Positions 8,574-19,200 of a DNA stretch of 64,000 nucleotides are shown piece by piece. The notes under the pieces were generated by a model. The model was not told where the DNA came from. It did no database searches and was given only the letters and a program-made list of their open reading frames with translations. The stretch's first letter is position 1, and each line of letters starts with the position of its first letter. A program made the translations under genes and the position numbers. The stretch covers positions 1 through 64,000 of the forward strand of contig JBAVEN010000034.1 of NCBI GenBank assembly GCA_049587755.1, given 5' to 3'. The stretch is from Bog-375 sp049587755 (GTDB lineage: Bacteria > Acidobacteriota > Terriglobia > Bryobacterales > Bryobacteraceae).

Positions 8574-11039
8574 CTACTTCCCGAAAAAGCTCCGCGACGG
8601 AGGCGGAGGATCGCCGTGGCCGATGGCCCGCCACAGCACGTCGTTCAATTCGTCGTCGTTGTTCTCGTCGGCCTCGTCGAAATTCATGTGCAGCGACGCT
8701 TCGGCGCCCGGGCCCTTGGCCGGGTTCCTGGTGGTGAGCGAAATGCGCGGCTTCTCGGCCGTATACGGAGTCGCGTCCGGCAAGGGCTGAAACACCGACG
8801 TCATCGGGCGGGCGCCGGCATCGAAATGGGTCATTGGCCTCAGCCCCAGCAAAAACTCCATCGTCCGCAGCACGGAGGTTGTATTGTACATGGTGCTATC
8901 GACCATGTGGCGCCTCACGTAGGATGAGATGACAAACGCGGGCGAGCGATGCGAATCGACGTGGTCCGGGCCGTTCTGGGCGTCGTCCTCCACCACGAAT
9001 ATCGCCGTGCTGGTCCAGAATCTGGAATGGGACACTGCCTCCACAATCATTCCCAGCGCGTAATCGTTGTCCGCGGCCATGGAAAGTGGAGCCACCTTGT
9101 TGGGCGAAGTTCCCGAAGTGTGGTCGTTGGGAAGGCGCATCACGAGCAACTCCGGCATGTTGCCGCTCTTTTCGTACTCGGCAAACTCCTGTAAGAAAAC
9201 CTTGGCCCGTTCGACGTCCGAAACCGCCAGATCGAACCCCCGGAACATGCGGTTGGTCACTTTAGCCAGCACGGGGTCGCGCACTCGCTCGACCTGTTCG
9301 GAGCCCATGGGCGCGCCTTTCCGGTTGTCCACCATGTAGCCGAAATTGCGGATGCTGCGCCCGGCCAGGCTGGCATTGGTCCACAGGTATCCGGCGGGCG
9401 GCAGCGAGGCCGGGTCCTGCTCTTCGAAGTCGTACTCCTTGCCGCGGCGCGCGTACTCGTTCGGCCAGAGCTTGACGACATAGTCGGGAGCGATGGCCGC
9501 GGTGGACCAGTTGTGGCCGTCGGCGCTGACATCGGCGTTGACATAGAAGTTGTCCAGGAGCACGAATTCGCGCGCCAGCTTGTGCTCGTTGGGCGTGCAG
9601 TTTTCGCCGAACAACACCAGCGCAGGATCGCCGTTGCCTTCTTTCATGTCGCCCAGCACCTGGTCGTAGGTGCGGTTTTCCTTGACGATGTAGATCACGT
9701 GGTCGATGTGCGGCAAGGTACTGGTCTCATCCAGCTTGCTGTCGCGATAGGGCGAATCGGCGAGCGCGGCCGCGGTCCATTTTTCGAGCTGGCCGTCGCT
9801 GAACGGCGCGATCCACGACGCGGTACCCGTCTGCATGCGCGCCACGTACTGCTCCTCGGCCAGGCCGGCATGCAGAGGCTCGGGCCGGCGCGCGGGATTG
9901 GGCCCCTGCGGATTGGGGTAGGAGCGCACGCCTTTTCCGTTGAGCACCACCAGCGTGCTGGATGGCAGCACGCGCACCGCCGTGGGATACCAGCCGGCGG
10001 GAATGAAGCCTTTGACGTAACTGCGGTCGCCCGCCAGGTCCAACACCGCAACCGCGTTGGCGTCGGAGCAGGCCACGTACAGCCGGCTGCCATCGGCGCT
10101 CAGCCCCAACCCGGAAGGCGACATGCCGAGCGGCTGCCGCGGCGTCATCGAGACGTTGATGGTCTCCACCACGTGCAGCTCTTTGTCCTGGCTCACACCC
10201 ACCGCGTACACGTTGTTGGTATTGGTCGCCGCCACAAAAATGCGCGCCGCCCAGCGGGCCTCGCCTTCCACGGATTCCGTGTTGGCGCCCGCGCGCCAAA
10301 CCATGTCGGTGGGATGCGCGCCAACGGGCAGCCGCGCGAGCTGGCTGCCGTTTGATGCGTCGTAGTGACCGAGAGTGCCATCGGCCCAGTGGGTGACGAA
10401 CAACGATTTGCCATCGGGATGAAACAGGATGCGATAGGGCCTTCGCCCCGTGCGAATGCGATCGATGACCATGCCCGATTGAGGATTGATCACCGCGATC
10501 GCGTCGTGATACAGCTCGGCCGCGTAGAGCAGGCGGCCATCGGGCGAAAACGTCACATCGCCAATGAAATCGTTGGGAGTGGGCTTGCCCGTGGTCAGTT
10601 GGAAAGTGCGGCCCGCCGTCAGCTTGCCATCGGTCAAGGTGAACTCGAACACCGCCGCACGCGCGCCGCCGCCCACATAGACGCGGTCGCTGTGGGGCGC
10701 GAACGCCAGCCCCAGCCATGCGTCGGGCACCGGGGTGGTGCCGACCACTGCGCCGGTGGCGGCGTCGAGCACGGCAATCGAGGGCGGCCGGTAGCCGCAG
10801 TGCAGTACCAGCAGATAGCGGCCGTCCGGCGAGAGCGCCGTGGCCATGGGCAGCGTATCGAGCGCCACTTGTTTTCCCGCCGGGTCCAGCCTCCAGCCGC
10901 TGTTCAACAGGAAGCCGCCATCGGGCAACGGCCCCACCTGTTCTTTCGGCGCCACCGGTTGGGAGCTAAGAATCGCCGCCAGGGAAACCAGGGCGGCGGC
11001 GATGACAATTACGCTCAGAGTTCTTGACAACCTTCGCAT
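8574..11039 (-). CDS. exported beta-propeller plus phosphoesterase (PF04185-like) protein
   Basis: An 821-residue protein in two parts after an N-terminal signal/anchor helix (LSVIVIAAALVSLAAIL). Residues ~40-390 contain YVTN-type propeller repeats (ALSPDGRYLLVLHCG, VTFSPDGRLLYAAE, LFHPDGKSLFVTHWADG). Residues ~450-780 match the alkaline-phosphatase-superfamily phosphoesterase group that includes phospholipase C-like enzymes, with HIDHVIYIVKENRTYDQVLG, DGHNWSTAAIAPDY and FVVEDDAQNGPDHVDSHRSP as metal-site blocks. Such fusions are common in Acidobacteria as secreted proteins; the substrate (phospholipid, phosphomonoester or other) is unknown. The ATG at 11039 is preceded by an AAAGGAA ribosome site. 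Confidence 0.85.
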   Translation of the reverse strand: MRRLSRTLSVIVIAAALVSLAAILSSQPVAPKEQVGPLPDGGFLLNSGWRLDPAGKQVALDTLPMATALSPDGRYLLVLHCGYRPPSIAVLDAATGAVVGTTPVPDAWLGLAFAPHSDRVYVGGGARAAVFEFTLTDGKLTAGRTFQLTTGKPTPNDFIGDVTFSPDGRLLYAAELYHDAIAVINPQSGMVIDRIRTGRRPYRILFHPDGKSLFVTHWADGTLGHYDASNGSQLARLPVGAHPTDMVWRAGANTESVEGEARWAARIFVAATNTNNVYAVGVSQDKELHVVETINVSMTPRQPLGMSPSGLGLSADGSRLYVACSDANAVAVLDLAGDRSYVKGFIPAGWYPTAVRVLPSSTLVVLNGKGVRSYPNPQGPNPARRPEPLHAGLAEEQYVARMQTGTASWIAPFSDGQLEKWTAAALADSPYRDSKLDETSTLPHIDHVIYIVKENRTYDQVLGDMKEGNGDPALVLFGENCTPNEHKLAREFVLLDNFYVNADVSADGHNWSTAAIAPDYVVKLWPNEYARRGKEYDFEEQDPASLPPAGYLWTNASLAGRSIRNFGYMVDNRKGAPMGSEQVERVRDPVLAKVTNRMFRGFDLAVSDVERAKVFLQEFAEYEKSGNMPELLVMRLPNDHTSGTSPNKVAPLSMAADNDYALGMIVEAVSHSRFWTSTAIFVVEDDAQNGPDHVDSHRSPAFVISSYVRRHMVDSTMYNTTSVLRTMEFLLGLRPMTHFDAGARPMTSVFQPLPDATPYTAEKPRISLTTRNPAKGPGAEASLHMNFDEADENNDDELNDVLWRAIGHGDPPPPSRSFFGK

Positions 11040-11105
11040 GGTTTTCCTTTATTGTACAGGCGGGATTTGCGCGACATTCGTGTCAGCTCGGTTACAAGGC
11101 GGCTT

Positions 11106-13316
11106 TCATGGCCGCTCAGCGCCGGAGCGTGGCCGGCGGATGCGAAACAGTACCGACCATCCTGCGCGGGCGACCGTATCCAGGTCCCAGGCCAACGGGT
11201 TCGTCAGCATGTCCATGCCGATGGGGCTGTTGCCGCCGCCTTCGACCGGGGCGAGGAGGTAGCGGAAGCCGGCGCGGCGCAGGGCCGCCGTTGCCTCCAG
11301 ACGCAAGGGCACGGCGGGACTGGGTACGGCGGGCGGGGAATTCGCCACCAGGCGCCAGGCGCCGCTCAATTGCTTGGCCCAGATTTCGAGCGGCACGATG
11401 TCGCCCGGCGCGTGCGAGACCAGGGCGACACTGTCGGCAATTACGGGAATCTCAAAATCGACTTCGAGCGTCATGCCGGCCTTGATGGGCCGCCAGGTGC
11501 GCCAGCGGGTGGCATAGTTGTCGTCGACCGCCAGCGGCGCCTCCCAGATATTAGGCCGGGCGCGCAGGGTCCAGTCCGCGGCCGCCGGGACGCGCTTCCC
11601 CTGCGAGCGGATCTCCACCTCCTCGATGTCCCATTCGCCTTCACGCGCAGCGAGCAGGAGGAAGCGGAAGCCCATCAGCGGCTTCGACTGCCAGTGGCCG
11701 CCGCGTTGGTACATAGCCTCCGGATAGCGGGCGGCGCGCAGCGCGTCCGCCATGCGGTCGCCTTCGGCCGATTGCCAACTCACGATCACGGCGCGCGGCA
11801 GGTAGGCGTTGGCCACCGCATCGAAAGAGAAGATCCGCGCGTCCGCCGGAGTGTTACTTTCCACCATCCGCGCCACTCGATACTCCGGGATGGTGCGCGC
11901 CAGGTAAACCGCTTCGGGTTCGATGCGCAGCGCGGCGGCCAGCGGAAAATCATGCAGCCGAAAGACGTAATCCGGCTGCCAGAGATTGAGCGCCTGCGGC
12001 CAGCACACGATGGCCTGCAGCGCTACCGCGGCCCACGCCGCGCGCCCGCGCCAGACGCCCGCCAGCGCGCCTCCCAGGGCCAGCCCGGCGAGCGCCATGG
12101 ATGGCATCAAAAAACGCGCGCCTTTGTTGGCAAGCCACGGCAGGGCCAGCAGAGCGGCCGCCGCCAACACCAGCCGGGCCGCGCGGCTGCGCCAGGCCAG
12201 CAAGGCCAGCGGCAGCGCCAGCAGCAGCGGCCCGAAGGTCCCGGTGAAATGATCGCCGAAGGCCAGTTGCCAGGGCACGCCCAGCGGCGCTGTGTGCCCC
12301 CAGCCGGCCAGGCTGGCCGCCAGAATCCGTTCCGTGAAAACGTGAAAGTGGGAATTCGGAAACACGGCATTGGCCAAGGGCGCCAGCGGATTGCGCGCCA
12401 CCACGGCGTTGCGCACCAGCCATGGCGCCATGGCCGGCAGCGCGCCCGCCACCAGCAGAGCCGTGCCGCGCCACCGCCGGGTGCTCCCCCATACGGCCAC
12501 TAAAACCGCTCCGCCTACCAACGCCATTGCGCCCGGCAACTTGATGGCATAACAGAAGCCCGCCGCCAGTCCGGCCGCGGGCAGATACCGCGCCTGGCCT
12601 GTGTCGCGCCAGACCAGCAGCAGGTAGAACGCCGCCAAGGTAAAGAACACCAGCGCAGCTTCGTTGTATGACGTGGCGCCGGTGATGCCGGTCACCGGAG
12701 CGCAGAAGTAGAACACCGCTGCCAGGAGCGACGCGAGGTCCGGCAGCCGGAGGCGCCTGCCGATGCGCAAAAAGAGGGTTGGCGTGGCGGCCAGAAAACC
12801 GAATTCCACCAGCTTGGCCGCCGAATGGCGGCCAAAAGCGAACGCCATGGTGAAGAGCATCTCCGCGCCCTGCGGCAGCGCGTCGTAAAAAGTGAAGCGA
12901 TGCGGAAAGCGGCCCAGCCGCGCGTAATCGAAAGGCAGGCCGAGGTGATAGGTGATGCCGTCAGGGGAAATTTCCGGCGCCATGGCATTCACCAGATACC
13001 AGACACCATAAGCGGCGAAGATGACCACCGCGGCGATACGGCCGTAACGGCCAAGCGGTTCCAGCGCGGGCTCTTCGATCCCAGTACGGCGAAGGAACGG
13101 AAGGGCGGCCAGCGGCGCCAGTCCCACAGCCAGATAAGCCGGCCACCAACCCAGGTGCAGCACCAGCAGCAGGAAGACCAGCAGGCTTTCGACGGCAGCA
13201 CCGAGCGCCAGCGCGATTTCCGGGGGAGCGGGCAGGCGGCGCAGCACAAGGACACCCCAAGCGTAAGCCGCAGCCAGCGGGAGTGCCGCGCCAAACAGAA
13301 TCGAGAGCACCAGCAT
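11106..13316 (-). CDS. polytopic GT-C-like glycosyltransferase family membrane protein
   Basis: A 736-residue protein with ~12 predicted membrane helices in the first ~480 residues, followed by a soluble beta-rich C-terminal part. The ISPDGITYHLGLPFDYARLGRF segment just after the first helices has the acidic loop position typical of GT39/ArnT-type enzymes. The family identity is judged from topology rather than a clear motif. The C-terminal ~230 residues (IWAKQLSGAWRLVAN, ALVSHAPGDIV) look like a carbohydrate-binding, discoidin-like fold. It follows the BlaI-type gene by 34 bp and may be the last gene of that leftward cluster. Confidence 0.65.
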   Translation of the reverse strand: MLVLSILFGAALPLAAAYAWGVLVLRRLPAPPEIALALGAAVESLLVFLLLVLHLGWWPAYLAVGLAPLAALPFLRRTGIEEPALEPLGRYGRIAAVVIFAAYGVWYLVNAMAPEISPDGITYHLGLPFDYARLGRFPHRFTFYDALPQGAEMLFTMAFAFGRHSAAKLVEFGFLAATPTLFLRIGRRLRLPDLASLLAAVFYFCAPVTGITGATSYNEAALVFFTLAAFYLLLVWRDTGQARYLPAAGLAAGFCYAIKLPGAMALVGGAVLVAVWGSTRRWRGTALLVAGALPAMAPWLVRNAVVARNPLAPLANAVFPNSHFHVFTERILAASLAGWGHTAPLGVPWQLAFGDHFTGTFGPLLLALPLALLAWRSRAARLVLAAAALLALPWLANKGARFLMPSMALAGLALGGALAGVWRGRAAWAAVALQAIVCWPQALNLWQPDYVFRLHDFPLAAALRIEPEAVYLARTIPEYRVARMVESNTPADARIFSFDAVANAYLPRAVIVSWQSAEGDRMADALRAARYPEAMYQRGGHWQSKPLMGFRFLLLAAREGEWDIEEVEIRSQGKRVPAAADWTLRARPNIWEAPLAVDDNYATRWRTWRPIKAGMTLEVDFEIPVIADSVALVSHAPGDIVPLEIWAKQLSGAWRLVANSPPAVPSPAVPLRLEATAALRRAGFRYLLAPVEGGGNSPIGMDMLTNPLAWDLDTVARAGWSVLFRIRRPRSGAERP

Positions 13317-13350
13317 GAGCAGTCAGATAGCGGAGGGCCAGCGCGGCGGT

Positions 13351-13752
13351 TTAGAGCAGCACCGTATCGATCTGCGCTTCGCCGGCGGCGACGCCGCTTG
13401 GCGGAGCGCTCGCCGGCTGCGGCGCGGCGCCCGCTTCAGCGCCGAGAAATCGCAACAACTCCCGTTCGGAGCCGCCGAAGAAGCCGGCCACCAACTCGCG
13501 GATGGCAGTGCGGCGCATCTCATCGCGCGGCATGCGAGGCGCATACAGGTAGGCGCGTCCCGCCTTGCGCCGGTCCAGCTTGCCTTTGCGCACCAGGCGG
13601 TCGAGCACGGTCATGATGGTGGTGTATGCCAGCGGCCGGGCGGCGGTGACGATCGCACGTACCTGCTTGACGCTGCCCTCGCCAAGCGTCCACAAGGCGT
13701 TGAGGCACTCCAGTTCGAGCGGCGGCGGGACATCGCGGGCGGTCTTAGGCAT
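13351..13752 (-). CDS. BlaI/MecI/CopY-type winged-helix repressor
   Basis: About 133 residues. The N-terminal winged helix is typical of the family: LECLNALWTLGEGSVKQVRAI, then AYTTIMTVLDRLVRKGKLDR, then GRAYLYAP. The C-terminal half (ELVAGFFGGSERELLRFLG) is the dimerisation/proteolysis region. Its Ala/Pro-rich tail is longer than usual. Family members repress by binding palindromes and are inactivated by a BlaR1-type M56 protease; no such partner is adjacent. ATG 13752 overlaps the TGA of the upstream HD gene in the arrangement TGATG, so the two are translationally coupled. GTG 13755 is an alternative start. Confidence 0.87.
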   Translation of the reverse strand: MPKTARDVPPPLELECLNALWTLGEGSVKQVRAIVTAARPLAYTTIMTVLDRLVRKGKLDRRKAGRAYLYAPRMPRDEMRRTAIRELVAGFFGGSERELLRFLGAEAGAAPQPASAPPSGVAAGEAQIDTVLL

Positions 13753-14885
13753 CACTTTTCCTGATCGGGCGCGGTGGGCTGCAAGGCCTCCCGCAATTTG
13801 CCCGCAAACGGCGAATCGGGTTTGGGCGTGAACAATGGATGCGCCGGCGGCGGCGCATCCGGCTTGGGCTGCGGCTCGCGCGCTGCTTCGCCGCCGGATG
13901 CAGGCGGCGCAGCGGCCCGCGGCGGCGGCGGGTTCAGGAACCGGTCCATCTTCAGCGCGGGACGCTCCAGCGCTACGTTATAGGTCGTGAAACAGCCCTC
14001 CACCTGGCGGTCGCTTTCAATCAGCGCCCGCATCGATTCCATCTTCGAATCCATGTCATCGAGGTAATGCAGCAGCAGCGCCTCGGGGAATTGCGGCAGT
14101 TTGGGCGAGCCGAATTCGAGATGGCCATGATGGCTGAGGATCATGTGTTCGACGAGCGTGCGCAGGGCCGGCGGAAAGTCCGGCAGCGCCCGCAGCTTGT
14201 CGGCCACCATGCGCAGCCCGATATTGATATGGCCGAGCAACTGGCCGTCCGGCGAGTAGGAGAAGCCGCGCTCGTAATTCAACTCGTAGATCTTGCCGAT
14301 ATCGTGGAGCACCACGCCGGCGAACAACAGGTCGAGGTCCACCTGGTAGTGCGCGGCGGTGACGCGCGCCAGGGCGCACAACGAAAGCACGTGCTCGATG
14401 AGGCCGCCCAGGAAAGCGTGGTGGATCTGTTTGGCTGCCGGCGCCAGGCGGTAACGCCGCGCGATATCTTCGTCGTCCAGCATGGCGTTCAGCAAGGCGC
14501 GTAAGTGCGGGTTGGCGATGCCGTTCAACACCTCGCGCAACTCCAGCCACATTTCCTGGGGGTCGCGCTTGGAAGAAGGAAAATAGTCGCCGTATTCGAC
14601 TTCGCCGTCTTCCATGCGGCGTATCTTGTGAATCGTCAACTGCGGCCGGTTGTGGAAGACCTGAACCAGCCCTTTCACTTTGACGAAATCGTCGCGCTCG
14701 AAGCTCTCCACCACATCGGCCACGTTGTCCCACATTTTGGCGTCCACTTCGCCGGTGCGATCGCCCAGGAGCAGAGAGAGATAAAGCTCGCCTGTTCGTT
14801 TCTGGCGGATCTCCTTGGAATGAACCAGAAAGCTGCCCGTGATCACCTTGTTGGGTTCGAGCTCGTTAACGTAAGGCGACTTCAT
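13752..14885 (-). CDS. OB-fold plus HD-domain protein (YhaM-like 3'-5' exoribonuclease family)
   Basis: A 377-residue cytoplasmic protein. Residues ~10-95 form an OB-type nucleic-acid-binding domain (SFLVHSKEIRQKRTGELYLS, LLLGDRTGEVDAKMWDN). Residues ~150-300 form an HD phosphohydrolase domain (HHAFLGGLIEHVLSLC, GVVLHDIGKIYEL, EHMILSHHGHLEFG). This is the architecture of Bacillus YhaM, a 3'-5' exoribonuclease. The C-terminal ~70 residues are low-complexity Pro/Ala. The start overlaps the stop of the isomerase gene (ATGA at 14882-14885) and its stop overlaps the BlaI-type start, so all three are probably co-translated. Confidence 0.88.
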   Translation of the reverse strand: MKSPYVNELEPNKVITGSFLVHSKEIRQKRTGELYLSLLLGDRTGEVDAKMWDNVADVVESFERDDFVKVKGLVQVFHNRPQLTIHKIRRMEDGEVEYGDYFPSSKRDPQEMWLELREVLNGIANPHLRALLNAMLDDEDIARRYRLAPAAKQIHHAFLGGLIEHVLSLCALARVTAAHYQVDLDLLFAGVVLHDIGKIYELNYERGFSYSPDGQLLGHINIGLRMVADKLRALPDFPPALRTLVEHMILSHHGHLEFGSPKLPQFPEALLLHYLDDMDSKMESMRALIESDRQVEGCFTTYNVALERPALKMDRFLNPPPPRAAAPPASGGEAAREPQPKPDAPPPAHPLFTPKPDSPFAGKLREALQPTAPDQEK

Positions 14886-16114
14886 TGTTTGGCGGGAGCG
14901 TCCGGCGTTTCGGGCGGAGCCGGCTCCGCAGGCGTCTTCGGGGCGGGCTCGCCGAGCTTCGAGGTATCGATATTGGGCTTGGTGCCCGCGGTGGAGGTGG
15001 TTCCCGGTATCGGGATGAACAGGATGTGCTTATGGTGCCTGTGCGTGGCGGCCACTTCTTCCTTGGTGGTGGTCTGCGGCTTCAGTTGCGCGATGTCGTG
15101 CCAGTGAGTGTCCTTGCCGGGAGCGGCGCCGGTATCCAGGTAGCCGTCCTTGATCTCGAGGAACGCGTCCTGGCGCAGCTTGGTGAGATAGGCGCGCACC
15201 TTGGGCTCCAGTTGCGGCTCGGCCACAAACTCCTGAATCTGGTCCTTGACCTCGTCGAACGAGGCTTGCCCCGCCTCATAGCGGTCGTCGATGCGCATGA
15301 TCATGAAGCCCTGCGGCACCTGGACGGGGTCCGAAACCGAGCCCTTCTTTTCCTTGAACAGAAAGTCTTCGACCTGGGGGAGCGACATGCCTTTTTCGCG
15401 CGGCGGCACCACGCCTCCGGTGCGCGCCGTTTCCGGGTCGTCGGAATAAGCGGTCACCAAGTCGCTGAATTTCTCGCCCTTGCGCGCCCGCGCCGCCACA
15501 TCTTTGGCCTTGGCTTCCGCAGCTTTGATCTGCTCCGGCGTCTTTCCTTCGGTGGAGATGAAGACCTGGCTGAAGAAGACCTGCGCTTTGCGCACGAAGT
15601 CCTTCATGTGGGCATCGTAGTATTTGCGCAGCTCGGGGTCGGGAATGATGATGCGCGCGCCGATTTCCTGGCCGACGATGCGGTGCACCAGCATGTCGTT
15701 CGTCATCTTCTGCTTGAACTCTTCAAACGGCATGCCGGTGTTGTCGCGGACGTAATCGTGAAACTTGTCGGGGTCGGTGATCTTGGCCATCACCTGCATT
15801 TCGGCCAGCCGCCGGGCCACCTCGCCATCCACGCTAATGTTCAGGTCCTTGGCCTTCTGCACGAACAGCAATTCGTCGATCTTATCCCGCAGGAGGTTCT
15901 TGGATTCGTCCTGCACGGCGGCGGCGAGATCGACGCCAGTCAGGTGCCGCTCCTGGCGCAAGGCCATTTCCATGTCTCTCCGCTGTTCGTCCAATTCGCC
16001 GCGGGTGACGATATCCCCATTTACTTTGGCGGCGATCTCTTCCACCACCCGGATATCGGCGGCAACCGCCAGCGGCAAGGTTGCCATTATGACTACTACA
16101 AACCTGCGAATCAT
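14882..16114 (-). CDS. SurA/PpiC-type periplasmic peptidyl-prolyl isomerase
   Basis: A 410-residue exported chaperone-isomerase with signal peptide MIRRFVVVIMATLPLAVAA. Residues ~25-170 are the SurA N-terminal helical chaperone region (AAKVNGDIVTRGELDEQRRD). Residues ~180-300 are a parvulin domain (VFFSQVFIST, GEKFSDLVTAYSDDPETA, GGVVPPREKGMSLP, VPQGFMIMRIDDRYE). The tail is Pro/Ala-rich with a His-rich stretch (THRHHKHIL). It probably folds outer-membrane proteins, of which this window encodes several. A 119 bp spacer with three hairpins separates it from mfd, so it may have its own promoter. Confidence 0.9.
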   Translation of the reverse strand: MIRRFVVVIMATLPLAVAADIRVVEEIAAKVNGDIVTRGELDEQRRDMEMALRQERHLTGVDLAAAVQDESKNLLRDKIDELLFVQKAKDLNISVDGEVARRLAEMQVMAKITDPDKFHDYVRDNTGMPFEEFKQKMTNDMLVHRIVGQEIGARIIIPDPELRKYYDAHMKDFVRKAQVFFSQVFISTEGKTPEQIKAAEAKAKDVAARARKGEKFSDLVTAYSDDPETARTGGVVPPREKGMSLPQVEDFLFKEKKGSVSDPVQVPQGFMIMRIDDRYEAGQASFDEVKDQIQEFVAEPQLEPKVRAYLTKLRQDAFLEIKDGYLDTGAAPGKDTHWHDIAQLKPQTTTKEEVAATHRHHKHILFIPIPGTTSTAGTKPNIDTSKLGEPAPKTPAEPAPPETPDAPAKQ

Positions 16115-16167
16115 AGCTGCTAACGCTCCATTCTACCATCGGAGGAAGAGCCGACCGAGTACCCGAG

Positions 16168-16222
16168 ATCGGAATTCCGATACCGTTCCGTCAGACGGAA
16201 GCGAAGGCGAGGCGTGCCTCGC
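16168..16222. repeat. three consecutive hairpins, the last of REP-like type
   Basis: Between mfd and the isomerase gene lie ATCGGAATTCCGAT (16168-16181, perfect palindrome), TTCCGTCAGACGGAA (16186-16200, 6 bp stem) and GCGAGGCGTGCCTCGC (16207-16222, 7 bp stem). The last is followed by CCCTACAACG, a tail it shares with the palindrome at 30957-30976. The group could terminate or attenuate transcription leaving mfd. Confidence 0.7.
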
Positions 16223-16233
16223 CCCTACAACGA

Positions 16234-19200
16234 CTAGGGCGCTCCGCCGGGCGGCCGCATTTGCTCCAACTTGGCATCGAGGAAACCGAGGATCTCCGGC
16301 GCCGAAGCCTGCCCGTCCAAAGGTAGAAGCAACACGCCTGCCGGAGTGAACTGTGCGCCGGGAGTTTTGGCGACCACCGCCATGAGCCGCGCGGGATCCA
16401 CCCGCGTTTCGCGGTGGAACCTGATACTCAAGAGGTTATGACGCCTGTCGATAGCCTCGATGCCTAACTGCTCGGCCACTGTCTTGATGGCGGAGTAAGC
16501 CAGCAGGCTGCGGACCGCCGCCGGCACTGTGCCGAAACGGTCCTCCAGTTCCTTTTCGGCACGCTCGCGGCCCTCCCGGCCGCTGGCGCTGGCGATCTGC
16601 CGATAGGCGCGCAGGCGCTGGTTCTCGTCGGGGATGTAGTCCGGCGGAATCCGTATATCCAGCCCCAGATTCAGCGACGAGTGGATTTCCGGAACTACCT
16701 CTTCGCCCTTCAGTTCGCGCACGGTTTCATCCAGCAGCCGCACGTAGGTGTCGTAGCCCACGGAGTTGATGTGACCATGCTGCTCGCCGCCCAACAGATT
16801 GCCAGCGCCGCGCAGCTCCAGATCCAGCGCGGCGATCTTGAATCCAGCTCCTAAATCGCTGAATTCCTTGAGCGCCGCCAGCCGTTTGCGGGCAATTTCG
16901 TTCAGTTCCGTGTTGGGCGGTACAAGCAGGTAAGCATACGCGCGCCGGTTCCAGCGCCCTACCCGGCCGCGCAACTGGTAGAGCTCGCTGAGGCCGTAGC
17001 GCTCGGCATTCTCTATAATCATAGTATTTGCGCGTGGAATGTCGAGCCCATTTTCTATAATTGTAGTGCAGACAAGAATATCGAACTCGTGCCGCATGAA
17101 ATGGAGCATGGTTCGCTCCAATTCGGCTTCCGCCATTTGGCCGTGGCCGACGCCGATGCGGGCGCCGGGAACCAGTTCCTGGATGCTGGCGGCTCGCGCC
17201 CAGATGGAATCGACGCGATTGTGCAGGAAATAGACCTGGCCGCCCCGGCCCAGTTCGAGTTCCACGGCCGCGCGGATCAGCTCGGGCTGAAACGGGGCGA
17301 CGACGGTGTGAATGGCGAGGCGATCTTTGGGCGGAGTTTCGATTACCGACAGGTCGCGCAATCCCAACAACGACATGTGCAAGGTCCGGGGAATCGGAGT
17401 GGCGCTCATGGCGATCACATCCACCTCTTTCTTCAACTGCTTGAGCCGCTCCTTGTGCTTCACTCCAAAGCGCTGCTCCTCATCCACGATGACCAGGCCC
17501 AGGTCGCGAAACTGCACGTCCCTGGACAGCAGGCGGTGGGTGCCGATGGCGATATCGATTTTGCCTTCCGCCAGATCCGCCAGGCCGGCCTTGATTTCTT
17601 TCGGCGAACGGAAGCGGCTGAACATTTCGACGCGGACGGGAAACGGCTGAAAGCGGCGTTTGAACGTTTCCAGGTGCTGAAATGTCAGGACGGTGGTGGG
17701 AGCCAGCATGGCAACCTGCCGCCCGTCGCCGAGAGCTTTGAAGGCGGCGCGCATCACCACTTCGGTTTTGCCATAGCCCACGTCGCCGCAGAGCAGGCGG
17801 TCCATCGGGTGGGGGCCTTCCATGTCGCGCTTGATGTCGCGGATGGCGGTCAACTGGTCGCGGGTTTCGGTGAAATCGAAAGCATCTTCGAACTCGCGCT
17901 GCCAGTTGCTGTCGGCGGAAAACGAGAAACCGTCGGCCATCTTGCGCGCGGCGTAGAGCTTCAACAGCTCGTCGGCCATGTCGCGCATTTTGGCTTTGAT
18001 GCGAGACTTGGTTTTGGTCCAGGTGGCTCCGCCCATGCGGTCCAGGGCGGGTTTGGCTTCGCCGGCTCCGCGGAAGCGCTCGACCAGGTCCATGCGCGCC
18101 AGCGGGACGTAGAGCTTGGCGCCGGCGGCGTATTCGAGCAGCATGTAATCGCCCTTGGCATCGCCTTGAGCGATCTCCCGCAGACCGAGAAACTGGGCGA
18201 CGCCGTGCTCGGCATGTACCACGAAGTCGCTGGGCTTGAGGTCGATCAGATCGGCGGAGAAAGCCGCCAGCGCGGGTTTGCCGGCAGGGGCCTGGGCGAC
18301 CAGTTCGGAGGCTTCAAAGAGGTCCTCGGAACCGAAGACGACCAGTTTGGAATCCTGGAATGCGGCGCCGCGCCGGATGAGCCCCTTGACGAGGTGAATG
18401 TTGGCCACCGCGCCCGCCATGTAGACGCGTTCGGCGAGATAGGCGGGGGTGGAATCCAACTGTTCCAGGCCGAGCTGGTAAGCGACTTCGTACTCGTTGA
18501 AGACGTCGGCGAGCCTTTCGATTTCACCTGCAGCCGGCGCGAAGAAAACCACCCGGTTGCCGGATTCCACCAGTGAGCGCGCCTCGGCGATCGCCACCTG
18601 AATGTTGCCATGAAAGCGCAGCGTGGGCCGGGTGGCGATGTGATTCGCGGCTTCGGAGCCGATTTCGAGTTCCTCCATGACGAGCTGCGGCAGCGTTTGG
18701 GCCAACTGCTGAAATTCCTCCCAGCGGCAAAAAATGCTGCCCGGAGCGTAGGCTGGCGAGGGTTCTACCTGCTCCAGGCGCTTCCAGAGCCGCTCGGCGG
18801 CGCTGCGCACCTGGTCCGGTTCGTCCCAGATGACGACCGGCCGGTCGGCCAGCGTGAGGACGGCGCCGGTTTTTGGGCGCACCATCGCCGCCAGCGTCTC
18901 CCAGCCGGCAAAGGGTCCTCCCGCGGCGGGCAACTCGCGCTCGGGCGTTCCGGCCTGGCGCATCAGCTCGCGCAGCTCCGCGAGCAGCTCGCGCGATTTC
19001 TGAAATTCAGTGAGCGGCAGCAGCGTGCAGTCGCCAATTTTCAGCACCGAGCGCTGCGACTCCACGTCGAACCGGCGGATGGATTCCACCTGGTCGCCGA
19101 AGAGGTCGAGGCGGACCGGCTTGGCGGCTTCCGGCGAGAAGGCGTCCAGAATACCGCCGCGCACCGAGTATTCCCCCACCATTTCCACCGGCTCGCGCCG

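Noticed and set aside
11052..12503. 483-codon forward ORF opposite the GT-C-like gene
   Set aside because: Antisense frame with Arg/Gln/Gly bias and no ribosome site or homology pattern.
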